Assembly: GCA_030386875.1 (NCBI GenBank)
Contig: CM059571.1
Coordinates: 28,328,355 to 28,392,354, forward strand
Direction of reading: 5' to 3'
Length of the DNA: 64,000 nt
Origin: Morinoia aosen
Taxonomy: Eukaryota > Arthropoda > Malacostraca > Amphipoda > Talitridae
The translations under genes and the position numbers were made by a program. Below are positions 9,296 to 19,227 of this stretch, in pieces; positions within the stretch are counted from its first letter, which is position 1; the number at the start of each line of letters is the position of its first letter. The notes under the pieces are model-generated. The model was not told the origin of the DNA. It ran no database searches and worked only from the letters and a program-made list of their open reading frames with translations.

Positions 9296-10768
9296 TTACG
9301 CTAAAAAATTATCGCCACTGTTAGTTTGGTAAGTTTCCACCTGGCCTTTTTCTGGTACACGAGTTTTATGCTGTCCTCGCGCACGGACACGATCAGGTCT
9401 ACCTGGTCTGTTGAAATAGTCTCGTCTGGACCTACAGTCTCTTGCGTAGTGTCCTAACTTATTACAACGAAAACAAACTACGTCACGCAGTGAATGCTCG
9501 GTGGCTGTCTGATATGAACCTGGTTTGTACCAATCAGTCGGTTTCCTAGCCACAGTGGTTACCGACACACCTTGTCCTTGGCAGACACACATATTACTGT
9601 TACAACTCGAGCAACGCCTCGCTTCAGTAGCTGTCTCTAATGCTTGGACTTCGAGAGTTCCTAGTTCACGATCTCCAACAAAAGATTTTACGTGAGGTCT
9701 AGCACGGAAAGTTGGTCTTGGGAAATTTGGTCTCGAGTAGGGCCTACGCGTCCTACCTCTACCTTGAAATCCGCCTCTTGTCATTGTATACACTTCGGCC
9801 TCATCATAGGCTGCATCAAAGTTTGATTCGTGCGAATGGTCATCCTCTGCACAATAGATTTCCACAGATCTCTCAGATCGAGTCGCTAACACTTGCTTAT
9901 CCTCGGGAAAATTCCGAATGACAGTCACAAGTCTTTGAAGGAGCTCTTCCGACGAGTTAAAGGGCTTGTTAAATAGTTTTTTGGAAAAATCTTCTGTTAC
10001 TAGGGGGTTGATGATGGCCATAGCTAACGCAACAATTAGAGTATTCTCGACATACTTATCGAGAGCAACAGGATCGGGACAATTTACTACATAGGGGTGG
10101 GCTCTGTTTGAACACTCCGGGCTGGTCATTATTCTGTGGGTTAGCTTACGGATTTTGGACAGTATAGCAACAAACTGACTTGCTAAAGCATCATTACGTT
10201 TTAGGCGTACGTTATTTAGATCACAGGCGAACGCGTGCAGAGATCTTTCACCTTTTGAGACGTAGATATTCTCCAACAGGTGTACGACTTCTTCGAAACT
10301 TAAATCGTAACCTTCACTAATTATGGAAGCGACAACAGTATTGAAGTCTCCTACCCGCTTGTCTGCAGTTCGCAACAATAAATTTAATTTCGCCTCCTCC
10401 GAATTATCTGACAGCATATTGAAATATGCTCGCACATTCTTTATATGCGTTTCTAGTGACTTATTTTCTATGAAGTCAGGGTCATTCCTTCGTTTTCTAC
10501 CCCTGAACTGCGACAGATCCTGCCCAGCAATTACAACACTAGGTATCGGACCGACAATAGAAGTCGTCACAGTGGTAACCGTACTAGTTACAGGGCTAAC
10601 TGTGGTAGTGACTGCACTGGTAACAGGGGTGACTGTGGTGGTGGTCGTCATGGTGACAGGTCTTGAAGTCGACTTCGCGGAAAAAACAGGAATTGATATT
10701 CTTCCGAAGCTAGTCACATACGGAATTGTTCTTATGTACTCGTATCCGTCAGAGTCACTGTCCGACAT
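9296..10768 (-). CDS. gag: Gypsy Gag (capsid and nucleocapsid)
   Basis: 490 aa from the ATG at 10768; an upstream in-frame GTG at 10774 is not needed. The N-terminus is acidic and Ser-rich. It is followed by a Thr/Val-rich low-complexity stretch (about residues 40-70) with repeated VT-P-VTS units. A helical capsid-like middle region follows, then an Arg-rich stretch and one CCHC zinc knuckle, CFRCNKLGHYARDC (about 432-445). A separate cysteine cluster CSSCNSNMCVC precedes the knuckle by about 40 residues. Gag assembles the particle and binds element RNA. The frame is intact. It ends just after the slippery heptamer, consistent with most ribosomes stopping here. Confidence 0.93.
   Translation of the reverse strand: MSDSDSDGYEYIRTIPYVTSFGRISIPVFSAKSTSRPVTMTTTTTVTPVTSAVTTTVSPVTSTVTTVTTSIVGPIPSVVIAGQDLSQFRGRKRRNDPDFIENKSLETHIKNVRAYFNMLSDNSEEAKLNLLLRTADKRVGDFNTVVASIISEGYDLSFEEVVHLLENIYVSKGERSLHAFACDLNNVRLKRNDALASQFVAILSKIRKLTHRIMTSPECSNRAHPYVVNCPDPVALDKYVENTLIVALAMAIINPLVTEDFSKKLFNKPFNSSEELLQRLVTVIRNFPEDKQVLATRSERSVEIYCAEDDHSHESNFDAAYDEAEVYTMTRGGFQGRGRTRRPYSRPNFPRPTFRARPHVKSFVGDRELGTLEVQALETATEARRCSSCNSNMCVCQGQGVSVTTVARKPTDWYKPGSYQTATEHSLRDVVCFRCNKLGHYARDCRSRRDYFNRPGRPDRVRARGQHKTRVPEKGQVETYQTNSGDNFLA
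9302..9308 (-). promoter_or_regulatory. -1 ribosomal frameshift heptamer T TTT TTA
   Basis: The minus strand reads T TTT TTA in the gag frame (gag codons AAT TTT TTA GCG, then the stop). This is a canonical X XXY YYZ slippery site, the same heptamer class used at the HIV-1 gag-pol junction. A -1 slip gives an open frame through the gag stop, continuing for about 50 codons toward the protease. The phase is exactly right and the site lies two codons before the gag stop. This explains how Gag-Pol would be made. Confidence 0.85.
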
Positions 10769-11731
10769 AAACACAAAATACTCCTATATTCTTAGACCTC
10801 CAATTACCTTTAAGAGAAAAATGTTCTACACACATTTAATGAAAATATTCTACATACAATAAAATGATAACTCACATTTTCAGTGGACTTAAAACAGGTT
10901 ATTTCAGCACTACAAATGCTCGTGAAGTCTGGCACCACACTGGACAGAGACAGGCTGCTTCAGCTTACTCTTATGTGCTAGAGAACAATGGGCTAGAGAA
11001 CAATGGCTACAACTTCCTTCAATTGTTCTCACTGACAATGGACTACCGCCTCACAAATGCTTCCGCATTCAGGCTCTCTCACTCCCAAGAATCAGCGTGC
11101 TCACTGCGCTTGCAATGCCTATGCTGCTCAAATAGTTTTACATAGAGAACTTCTTATTTATTAATTTTTAATTTTATAATGATTATGTATAATCATTAAA
11201 TTGAGCTCATGCTTATTTAATTCGCAAGCAAACATTATCGGCGTATACTCAGCTTGCTATGCGAAGCTAGTTGGTGACGTTGAACAATATTTTGGCGATG
11301 CGTAGATCTCGTCGATCTTCTCGTTGCAGATGACGGTGCGTAAATGCGTAGATCTCGTCGACAGATCAGGTTGTTGATCTGGACCCCTTCACTTCATCTT
11401 CTCCTTTGAGTAGCGATGATCCAGACTGGTGAAGGCTGAGTAGCGTGTAGATTTTCGATTTTTTCTCCCTCGAAGTTCTTTCCAAGAACTTCGATTTTCT
11501 GCGCTGACGTCCTTCTTCCTTTTCTCGATGCTCTGAAGTAATGTGATAACTATGCGACGTTACTCCAAACAGGGTGACACTCCTCACACTTAAAATCACG
11601 GATCAGCAGAACCGAAGATCACTTCTTGATATCTTTCTTCTTCAATGGGCAATGTGGCAATGTGGCAATGTGGATATCTTTAATGTGGCATCCCGATATA
11701 CTGGCCACCATAAATGTTCCGTCCCTTTCCA
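10769..11731 (-). other. 5' leader of the Gypsy element
   Basis: A 963-bp untranslated leader between the 5' LTR and gag. It contains two copies of a 'gcgtagatctcgtcga' motif (about 11299-11365) and a short GGCAATGT triplication near 11650. The primer-binding site should lie at its LTR end, but no convincing tRNA match was found. Short open frames here have no recognisable content. Confidence 0.6.
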
Positions 11732-12045
11732 TGTACAGGTCGAAACTAACGCGAATGAGGTTCGGGAGTGACTAAAATGCAGTAACGTGGTTATCCTTTA
11801 TTGGTACTCAGGAATTGGCACAGGCTTCGGTATTGGCAAAGAATCTGTTAGATCGGACGGTAGGGGCTAATGCGAAGTGATGTTACTTCTATAACGCGTC
11901 TGTGATCTGTACAGGTGCTTCCTCGTCAGTCACGCTTCCACTACTGAAGAGCGACGACTCTATTAATGCTACCTCTACGTCAGGCCACCGCTAATGAACG
12001 GCGATGTCTCTTGCCGGTTCTATTTATATACTCGGCGGGCGCACA
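11732..12045 (-). repeat. 5' LTR of the minus-strand Gypsy element
   Basis: The 314-bp sequence matches 2659-2972 at all but two positions. The minus strand starts TGTGCGCCC and ends CTGTACA. It holds a promoter (TATA-like box at 12021-12033) and an AATAAA (plus-strand TTTATT near 11797-11802). Because the TATA box lies within about 25 bases of the LTR start, U3 must be very short. Confidence 0.95.
12021..12033 (-). promoter_or_regulatory. TATA-like box of the 5' LTR promoter
   Basis: The minus strand reads GAGTATATAAATA, 13-25 bases into the LTR. A start site would be expected about 30 bases downstream, near a TTCATTAG initiator-like sequence. The same box is present in the other LTR. Confidence 0.6.
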
Positions 12046-12217
12046 TCCCACTTGTTTAAATTTTTCAATTTTCAATTTTTCATTTTTTTCATCTTAAATT
12101 TTTTACAATTTAATTTTTTTCATTTCTTTGTTTATATTTTTTTATTTATTCAATTTCATTTATTCATTTTTTATTTCCAAATTTTTCTTTATGTTTTTTT
12201 TTATTTATTTTAACATA

Positions 12218-13660
12218 GGTCAGGTAATGTTGATGAGATTTTCCCACGGGTCCATGGTTTTTTCACGTTTGACATATCAGAATAGCTTTGGTTAAAATTG
12301 GATAGTAGGATATGTTAGGTTAGGATGGTTCAGGTTAGAATGTTATGTTTGAAGTTTTTAAGAAATATTAACTCATTTTTTTCGTGAGTCCACCTAGCTT
12401 AACTATGACATTAGTTAAGTTAGATTAGGATAGGTAGGGTTAGGATAGGATACGGTAGGTCAGGATAAGTTAGCATAGGTTAGCAAAGGTGACGTAATGT
12501 TGACAACATTTTTTCACGGGTCAACGTTGTTTAATGTTTGACATATCAGAAAAGCATCGGTTAGCATATGATAAGTTGGTATATACTATGTTGGGATGGG
12601 CTACGTTAATATGTTATGTAAGAATTTTTTGGGTAATGTTGACCGAACTTTATCACGGGTCCACCGTGTTGACCACGACGCTAGCCTAACGATGAAATTG
12701 GTTAAGTTAGGTTAGGATAGGATAGGTTAGGATGGGATTGGAGAGTTTAGGATAGGTTAGGTTAGCATAGGTTGGGTAATAATGACGGATATTTTTCACG
12801 GGTCCACGTTTCCTATGTTTGACATACTGTATTATCATGATAGGTTGGGTTAGCATAGGTCAAGAAGAGAGAGGTTAGAATATGTTACGTTAGGATAGCA
12901 TAGGTTAGAATATGTTATGATAGAATTTGTTAGGTAATGTTGATGAAATTTTTTCTTGGGTCCATGTTTTTTATGTTTGACATATTATCAGGCTCGGTTT
13001 GGTGAGGGTAGGTCAGTATATGTTATTATAGGTTAGGTTAGGATAGGTTAGGTAATACTGACAGAATTTTTTCCATGAGTCCACTTTTTTTTACATTTCA
13101 CATATTATCAGGATCGGTTCGATTAGAATAGGATAGTATAGGACAGAATATGATAAGATTGGTTAGGATAGGCTAGGTTAGGAGAGAATAGAATAGAATA
13201 GAATAGAATAGAATAGGTTAGGATAGGATAGAATAGGTTAGGTTAGGATATATTAAGATAGGTTAGGATAGGTTAGGATATAATATGTTGTTGGAATTTG
13301 TTAAGTAATTTCGATAAAAAAATCACGGGTCCACGGTTTTCTTTGTTTGGCATATTATCAGGATAGGTGCAGTTAGGGTAGGTTAGGATATGTTAGGTTA
13401 GGTTAGGTTAGGTGAGGAAAGGTTGGGTTTGTAAGGGTTAGGTTAGTATAAGTTCGGTAATTTTGATGGAATTTTCTAACGAGTCCACGTTTTTTACGTT
13501 TGACATATTATCAGGATAGATTCGGTTAGTATAGGATACTATACGTTGGCTTAGAATATGTTATGTTGGAATTAGGAAGGTAATGTTGACCGTTTTTTTT
13601 TCACGGGTTGACCTAGCGTAATTGTCCGTGGAATTTCCACGGGTCCTGCTAGTTATATTT
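12218..13660. repeat. Satellite array of ~140-bp units with TTAGG-like spacers
   Basis: About ten diverged units. Each contains a GGTAATGTTGA-like start, a TTTTTTCACGGGTCCACG-like core, a GTTTGACATATTATCAGGAT segment, and a variable spacer of GGTTAGGATAGG-type steps. Cores recur near 12241, 12385, 12510, 12652, 12796, 12953, 13072, 13321, 13477 and 13602, so the spacing is mostly 120-157 bp. The spacers are degenerate runs of the TTAGG motif that forms telomeres in many arthropods. A further fragment lies at 2176-2225. No coding content. Confidence 0.85.
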
Positions 13661-15180
13661 ATTGTGCTAGTAAATCTTTGATTAAAGAGTTAAACAAATC
13701 ATAGATTACGCAAATAAACTAATTAAGTTCAAATAGATCCAGTTGTAGAAGCTGCACATAGGCATGAAAGTCTTGAAAAATCTCAAATTTTAGATCTTAG
13801 CATCTACCAACTAACCCTACGTTGGAATGCCTGCTACGGTGGTCAAACGTAAAGCATATAACCCTTACAAAAATCAATATAGTTTTATACTGCAGCGGTG
13901 CTGTTGATACTCAGCTCACCGTGCAATCTTGCTGCCATAACCCCGAGCTCTACACGTCACCCAGCTGCAAGACAGCGAACACGACAAGCGTCTCCGCGGA
14001 CCGAAAGAAAGGTTGACGCTCACTAGAGGTCCTCATTCACAGTCGCCCTTACTGGAAACCGCTGAATTAAGAATAATGTAATTGAATATAATAAAATGGA
14101 TACAATTTTCACAATAATGATCTGATATACCTATTCATTCGTTATTATAACTAAGGACACGTTGTTTCAGTTTGTACATTCAATGACAAGCAAACTTTCA
14201 TTTATTTATGATTGAGTTGCGCGTCACATATCAGGTTCACAATATAGAAGAGGAAGTGATCGACATCCTCTATGAGCGCAGTTTAACTGATATGTAGGCT
14301 ACGCATAATAGATAACGTTCTTTTGTATCGTGCAGTACGAGATGAAATGAACTCTTACTTTTAGTGAACGCGTAGGAGTATTCAAGACACTTGTATTGTG
14401 TGCCATTTTAAATATAAACAAATCACATGATACAATTCGTATAAATAATTTGAAAGGCAGCTAGACACTGCAATACTTTTTCCTTGCTTGTACTTTCTGG
14501 AATCATTCTTCGTAGTTTTAAATCGCAAATCACTTTTAGTTTCAATAATATTGCTTGCTCTGTTATTTGTATTACCACTAGGCTAGATGAGGTGTTTGGT
14601 ATATTGTATGAGGCCAGTTGGGCCGACATAAATATAGCGGAACACACCCGTGCTCACGACACAAGGCCGCCGCTGCTGCATCACGCAGGCTGGAGACCGA
14701 GCAGCCAGAGCTAGACATGAGAAATGGGCGTCGGAATCAGCGTCGGTCCTCTGATGATTTGTCTGAGCTTGCTGGGTGTTACTGTGTGGCTCACGTTGCT
14801 GCTGCGGCAGGTCTTGTAGACCTCTTTTGTTTCTTGTCGGCAGGCTGTTTTCGGTACACTTCTGCTAGCGCTCTTGATTTATATCACGTCATGCTGTCGA
14901 CTGACTTGCCTTACCAGTCTTTATTTATTTTATGCTTAGCTTACTATTGACTTCTGTTTCTTGTCTTATTTAAATTAATATCGCGCTCTCAATCGACTTT
15001 TTTAGTCGTCTTAATTTATTTCAATCTGTGATTTTATTGTGATTCCCGTTATTGTGCTCTAAAATATCACTTTTCCTCCGTTGAAATTGATAAATCATCA
15101 CTTCAACATCCAATGATCTTCTTTTGCTCATGAATGCAAATACCCACAATTTGGAGTTAATCTCCGCTGCCGAACTCTGG
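13661..15180. other. No recognisable gene
   Basis: Anonymous sequence. Overlapping frames at 14484-14714 and 14618-14950 have mixed composition and no motif, and they overlap in different frames. Nothing supports a gene or element. Confidence 0.5.
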
Positions 15181-15199
15181 CGTATCTCGTTGATCAGAC

Positions 15200-15690
15200 T
15201 GGAATTTTACGGTTGCTGTACGAACATCATATCATTTGAGTTCAGACCATCTGGCTCACAAAAAATGGAATATATCATTTGGGTCCAGAGTAACTAGGCC
15301 ATCGAATATTGCATTATTGTCCACATTACTAGTGTCAAAAACATCTGAGTCGTAGAATATCCTCACATCACGTAAGTCATTGAATATCCCCTTTGCACCT
15401 GCATCATAGAACATCCCATTTCCTGATATTACTTTTTCTCCGTAGCATCTAGGATTTTAACCGCCTGGAGTAAAGGGTAAATGGATGGCTAAAATCGTAG
15501 ATGCTTCGGCAAAAAAGTTAGATAAGGGATCTTTTGGGTTAACAGCGACTAGATTGTTGCATATCTCTACATTACCTGAGCCCATCTTAGTTGGATCACC
15601 GAATATCACCACAGCACCGAGACCATTGGATACCCCCACATCATTTTCTCCATATCCCCCATGGTTCAGGGAATATCCCATCGTGTGTCA
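15200..15690 (-). pseudogene. Possible relic of a tandem-repeat coding sequence
   Basis: On the minus strand an open stretch (15457-15681) contains a segment like IFGDPTKMGSGNVEICNNL. About 250 bases downstream, in another frame, a second stretch contains IFYDSDVFDTSNV...GLVTLDPNDIF. The two share a pattern of IF-D, N-V, L-V and P-D spaced alike, and the DNA is also similar. This suggests two diverged copies of one coding repeat that are now broken by stops and frame changes. I do not recognise the family. A noncoding tandem repeat is an equally possible reading. Confidence 0.3.
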
Positions 15691-15699
15691 CGAGCTATT

Positions 15700-18552
15700 T
15701 TCTCCGTCCAATTAGCTTCTCCAACCTGGACCACGTATCTCCGAGCAGCCCCGCTGCCTCAACCAACCAACACAAAACAGGCCACCCGTTCATCATTTTC
15801 CTCAAATGACATTGTTTTTGTTCCGCCATGAAAGAGCGTCGTTTTTGTTAGTTCTAAATATTGAAACAACTCTCTTTTCGTTAGGAAAATTTGACGTGTT
15901 TCTTTGCTTCTGATCTCCCGTTCACACCGACAACTATCGTTTATAAAATACTTTCAACAAAATTTTGAGTTGCTGTGAACGTTTTGAGTCTTTTTCTGGA
16001 CTAATTTACATACGAGAGAAATGAACAGTTGCCTGTTCTTATGCTCTGCAGTTCATTGTCAGAGAGACAGATGTTGAACAAGGTTTAAAGTGACCAGCGT
16101 TTAAAGTGAGCGCTCTCTGGTACGTATCCGATGCATTACAGTATTAGCCACACACTCATAGGAGACATTGAACTTCTATTCTCTGTTCTCCCGAGGTGAT
16201 AAATAGCTAACAGAGCGATTATGCCCGTTAAAAAATGATTTGCTATTGTTGGGCCTACGTTTTCCACTCAAGTGAATTTGACATTTATAACAGGTCTTAC
16301 AGTTGAATGAAACGATTGAAATTGGATCGGCTCAAAAGAAACGTCTACATGGTAATGCAGGCCGATTTGGATAGTGTTTGGTCAACCCCACAAGTCAAAA
16401 CTCGGAGCAAGTTGGACTAGTTTTATTCCAAAAATAGCAAAAGAATTCAGAAGTATCATGCTTAAGTTTGTTAACAAATAGTCCTGAGATAATAAGAAAA
16501 AATAAGAAGAAATGTTAATTGTGCTTACCCATTGTTTTTTACCACTCAATACCGACCACGAAATTAGATATTACTCGAAGTACAACCGAAATATTCTGAA
16601 GTAAAATGCGAAATTAAATCCATAGTATATACTCTGGAATACAAAGCTTATTGCATTCAGTTTGTGGTAGCTTGTTGGGATATCTTTACTTTTCTAAAAT
16701 GTTTTGACTCAATAGATGAATCAATTATTCCAGCAATTTATTTGACAGACCTTAACTCTTTTTAAACGAAGCCTCGTTTCTGCCTTGCACTCCATGTTCC
16801 AGCTGCCAGATTTGCTGCATTTAGCCCCGCTAAGCCGAGCGCCTAATGAAGTGGAGCTCACGACCACTCGTTGTTTGTGGCCTGAGATCCGAGATTTGTC
16901 GAGTGGCTGGGAAAGCGGAGATCTTACTCAGCGAGTCACGGGGAGCGGCCTAATCCCAATCTAAAATCAGTGTGCTCAAGCGCAGGACGAGCTCAAAGCA
17001 TGCAAACAACTCTTTGAATTGAGCAGTTCGACGTCAAACAGTGCTGATCCTTCCAGAAGTATTTTAATGTAGAACGTTCGAGGGAATATAAGAACGACAG
17101 TATGCGGACGAAAACAATGAATTTTCCAAAATGGATGCACGTTATTGGCAACAAATTATGCGTTTTTTATAACTTCGATACATATGAAAGAATATTGCCG
17201 GCGTCTAATTTTGAATGGATTACAAATTTCCTCACCAATTTAATAAGCCGAGCTCAATATCCATCGTATGAAATTATTGAATGATCTGGATAGAAATAAT
17301 AATATTTGGTAATTTTTTTTTAAATTTGCCACTCGACGGTGATGGCTTGTTTACTTGAACGCTTTTGTTCTTTTGTTGACCTAATGAATTGCCCACCATT
17401 CGTGTTCACGCACTGACTCTAGCGCGTTACGAGAGTGTTATAAATGGTACACAGATATTTTTATTTGTGAGCACCATGTCCAGTGTTATTTATGGCGAAT
17501 GATTTCCCTCTCTTTCTATTGCGTGAGTAGAAGCTTTAGGGCATGGAGGTATCATGGAGATACATGAATGGAAAAAACTTACTAGCCCTAAACGTATGGT
17601 AACAAAGGCAGCTGCTTCAATCATTTACTTTTGGTTGCAGTGCACTAATGTAGTCCTTAAACTACACGCGTTATCTTCGAGATTTCATTACGATAGTGTG
17701 GCGTACCTGAGATAATTGACTGATTACGCTGATTCATCATGGAACGATTTTAAAGTAAATGAACGTCAAAAAGAACTCTCTTACTTTGAAAAATTTCAAT
17801 TTCTAATAGACTGGTAGACCTACTACAAAATCATTCGATCATCGAAAATAGATATGAAAGTATATGTATAGTCTGTTTCACAATGTGCCGCTCTCTAAAT
17901 TCTGCCCGCAGAAGCGCAATCTACTAGTTCCCCAGTCTCCAGAGATCCAGAAATCTTCTGTGACAGAATTGTGAGCCATAACATTACCTTGCAATGTAAC
18001 AGTCGGAAGTGCCTGCATTCGAAATGTACTGTGGTTCACTACAACAAATTTGAGCAGCAAAATCGTGCTAATTACGTGGGATTTGAGAACAGTGAAATGT
18101 TAATTTCGCTCGAGACTTTCCTCGGCCCGAGCTAAATATTGCAATTAACAATGACGCCAGTAAAGCGCTTTTAACACGTTCGCTGCCGCTGGATGCACAT
18201 GTGCGTCCTGCGGTCTCATTTTAAGTATGGTTGTAGCAGAGTTTAAAAAACGAATTTCCTACTCGAAAAAAATAACTCTCTCCAATAGAAGTGTGAAAAT
18301 ATAATAGCATGATTATATTTTACCCCGTATGCATAAATTACATCTAAAAAAGATGTTGAAAAAATTGCAGTGCTGTTCATTCACACCGATAAACAAATGA
18401 GCAGTTTACCTAACGGTGCTGTTATGACCCTATAGGCAGTCAACGTGTTGAAATTCATGTTGAAGCTTGTCTCTTGATTCATTTCGAACGTAAAGTTTTA
18501 TTAACTCTGATGTAAAAATTGAACTTCCTATATAAGGGCCGGATCAAAGTGT
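15700..18552. other. No recognisable gene
   Basis: Anonymous sequence, with a locally GC-richer patch at about 16770-16990. No motif, RNA gene or repeat boundary could be supported. Confidence 0.5.
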
Positions 18553-18575
18553 CCCTAGAGCAGCGGTTCTTCAAC

Positions 18576-18605
18576 CTTGTTGGAGGTACTGGTACCTCCA
18601 ACAAG
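18576..18605. repeat. Perfect 14-bp palindrome next to the minisatellite
   Basis: CTTGTTGGAGGTAC, a TG loop, then its exact reverse complement. It directly precedes the 19-bp array and shares the GGTAC core with it, so it may be where the array began. Confidence 0.9.
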
Positions 18606-18611
18606 GTACCA

Positions 18612-19067
18612 GTACCTTCGTACTTGGAAAGTACCTTCGTACTTGGAAAGTACCTTCGTACTTGGAAAGTACCTTCGTACTTGGAAAGTACCTTCGTACT
18701 TGGAAAGTACCTTCGTACTTGGAAAGTACCTTCGTACTTGGAAAGTACCTTCGTACTTGAAAAGTACCTTCGTACTTGGAAAGTACCTTCGTACTTGGAA
18801 AGTACCTTCGTACTTGGAAAGTACCTTCGTACTTGGAAAGTACCTTCGTACTTGGAAAGTACCTTCGTACTTGGAAAGTACCTTCATACTTGGAAACTAC
18901 CTTCGTACTTGGAAAGTACCTTCGTACATGGAAAGTACCTTCGTACTTGGAAAGTACCTTCGTACTTGGAAAGTACCTTCGTACTTGGAAAGTACCTTCG
19001 TACATGGAAAGTACCTTCGTACTTGGAAAGTACCTTCGTACTTGGAAAGTACCTTTGTACTTGGAAA
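18612..19067. repeat. 19-bp minisatellite, exactly 24 units
   Basis: The unit is gtaccttcgtacttggaaa, repeated without indels (456 bp = 24 x 19) with only a few substitutions. Each unit junction contains AAGTAC-CTTC-GTACTT, a six-base-pair hairpin. Because 19 is not a multiple of 3 and the unit has no stop in any frame, long spurious open frames appear on both strands. None is a gene. Confidence 0.97.
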
Positions 19068-19227
19068 CTAATCCGTGTTTTTTTTCTTCAAAGTCAAAAT
19101 ATATGAGTACGTATAACTACATTTATACTAAATTAGTGCACAAACTGTTCCTCGCCGAACTCAGGGGTTTGACTCACCGAACTCCAGGGGTTCGATCGAA
19201 CCCAGGTCAAGAACCACTGCCCCAGAG

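Larger units (their letters stand above)
2659..12045 (-). mobile_element. Ty3/Gypsy LTR retrotransposon, nearly complete, minus strand
   Basis: The element is 9387 bp. It has 314-bp LTRs starting TGTGCGCCC and ending CTGTACA (read on the minus strand), gag, a -1 frameshift site, protease, RT, RNase H and integrase in Gypsy order (integrase after RNase H), a G-rich polypurine tract, and a 1.9-kb 3' region with two small ORFs. The LTRs differ at two positions by eye, so the insertion is recent. Flanking bases are TCCA (2655-2658) and TCCC (12046-12049), an imperfect 4-bp target duplication. No primer-binding site was assigned with confidence: TGG immediately follows the 5' LTR on the minus strand (11731-11729), and a TGGTGGCC lies about 20 bases further in. 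Pol is interrupted twice (near 9158 and at 8299-8301), so this copy is probably not autonomous. Confidence 0.95.
18561..19219. mobile_element. Non-autonomous hAT element (SPIN-like ends)
   Basis: The left end reads CAGCGGTTCTTCAACCTT and the right end, reverse-complemented, reads CAGTGGTTCTTGACCT. These are matching terminal inverted repeats of the CAG-GGTTCT class seen in SPIN-type and related hAT elements. Flanking 8-mers are CCCTAGAG (18553-18560) and CCCCAGAG (19220-19227), a 7-of-8 target duplication of hAT length. The 659-bp element carries no transposase. Most of it is a 19-bp minisatellite. The right part has the GGGTTCGATCGAACCC-type palindrome near the end. Confidence 0.85.

Noticed and set aside
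11700-11731. tRNA primer assignment for the minus-strand Gypsy element
   Set aside because: TGG occurs at the expected place and TGGTGGCC about 20 bases further in, but neither extends into a convincing match that I can verify without a search.
12218-13660. A true telomere
   Set aside because: The TTAGG-like steps are degenerate and short and alternate with unique satellite blocks. Sequence continues for tens of kb on either side.
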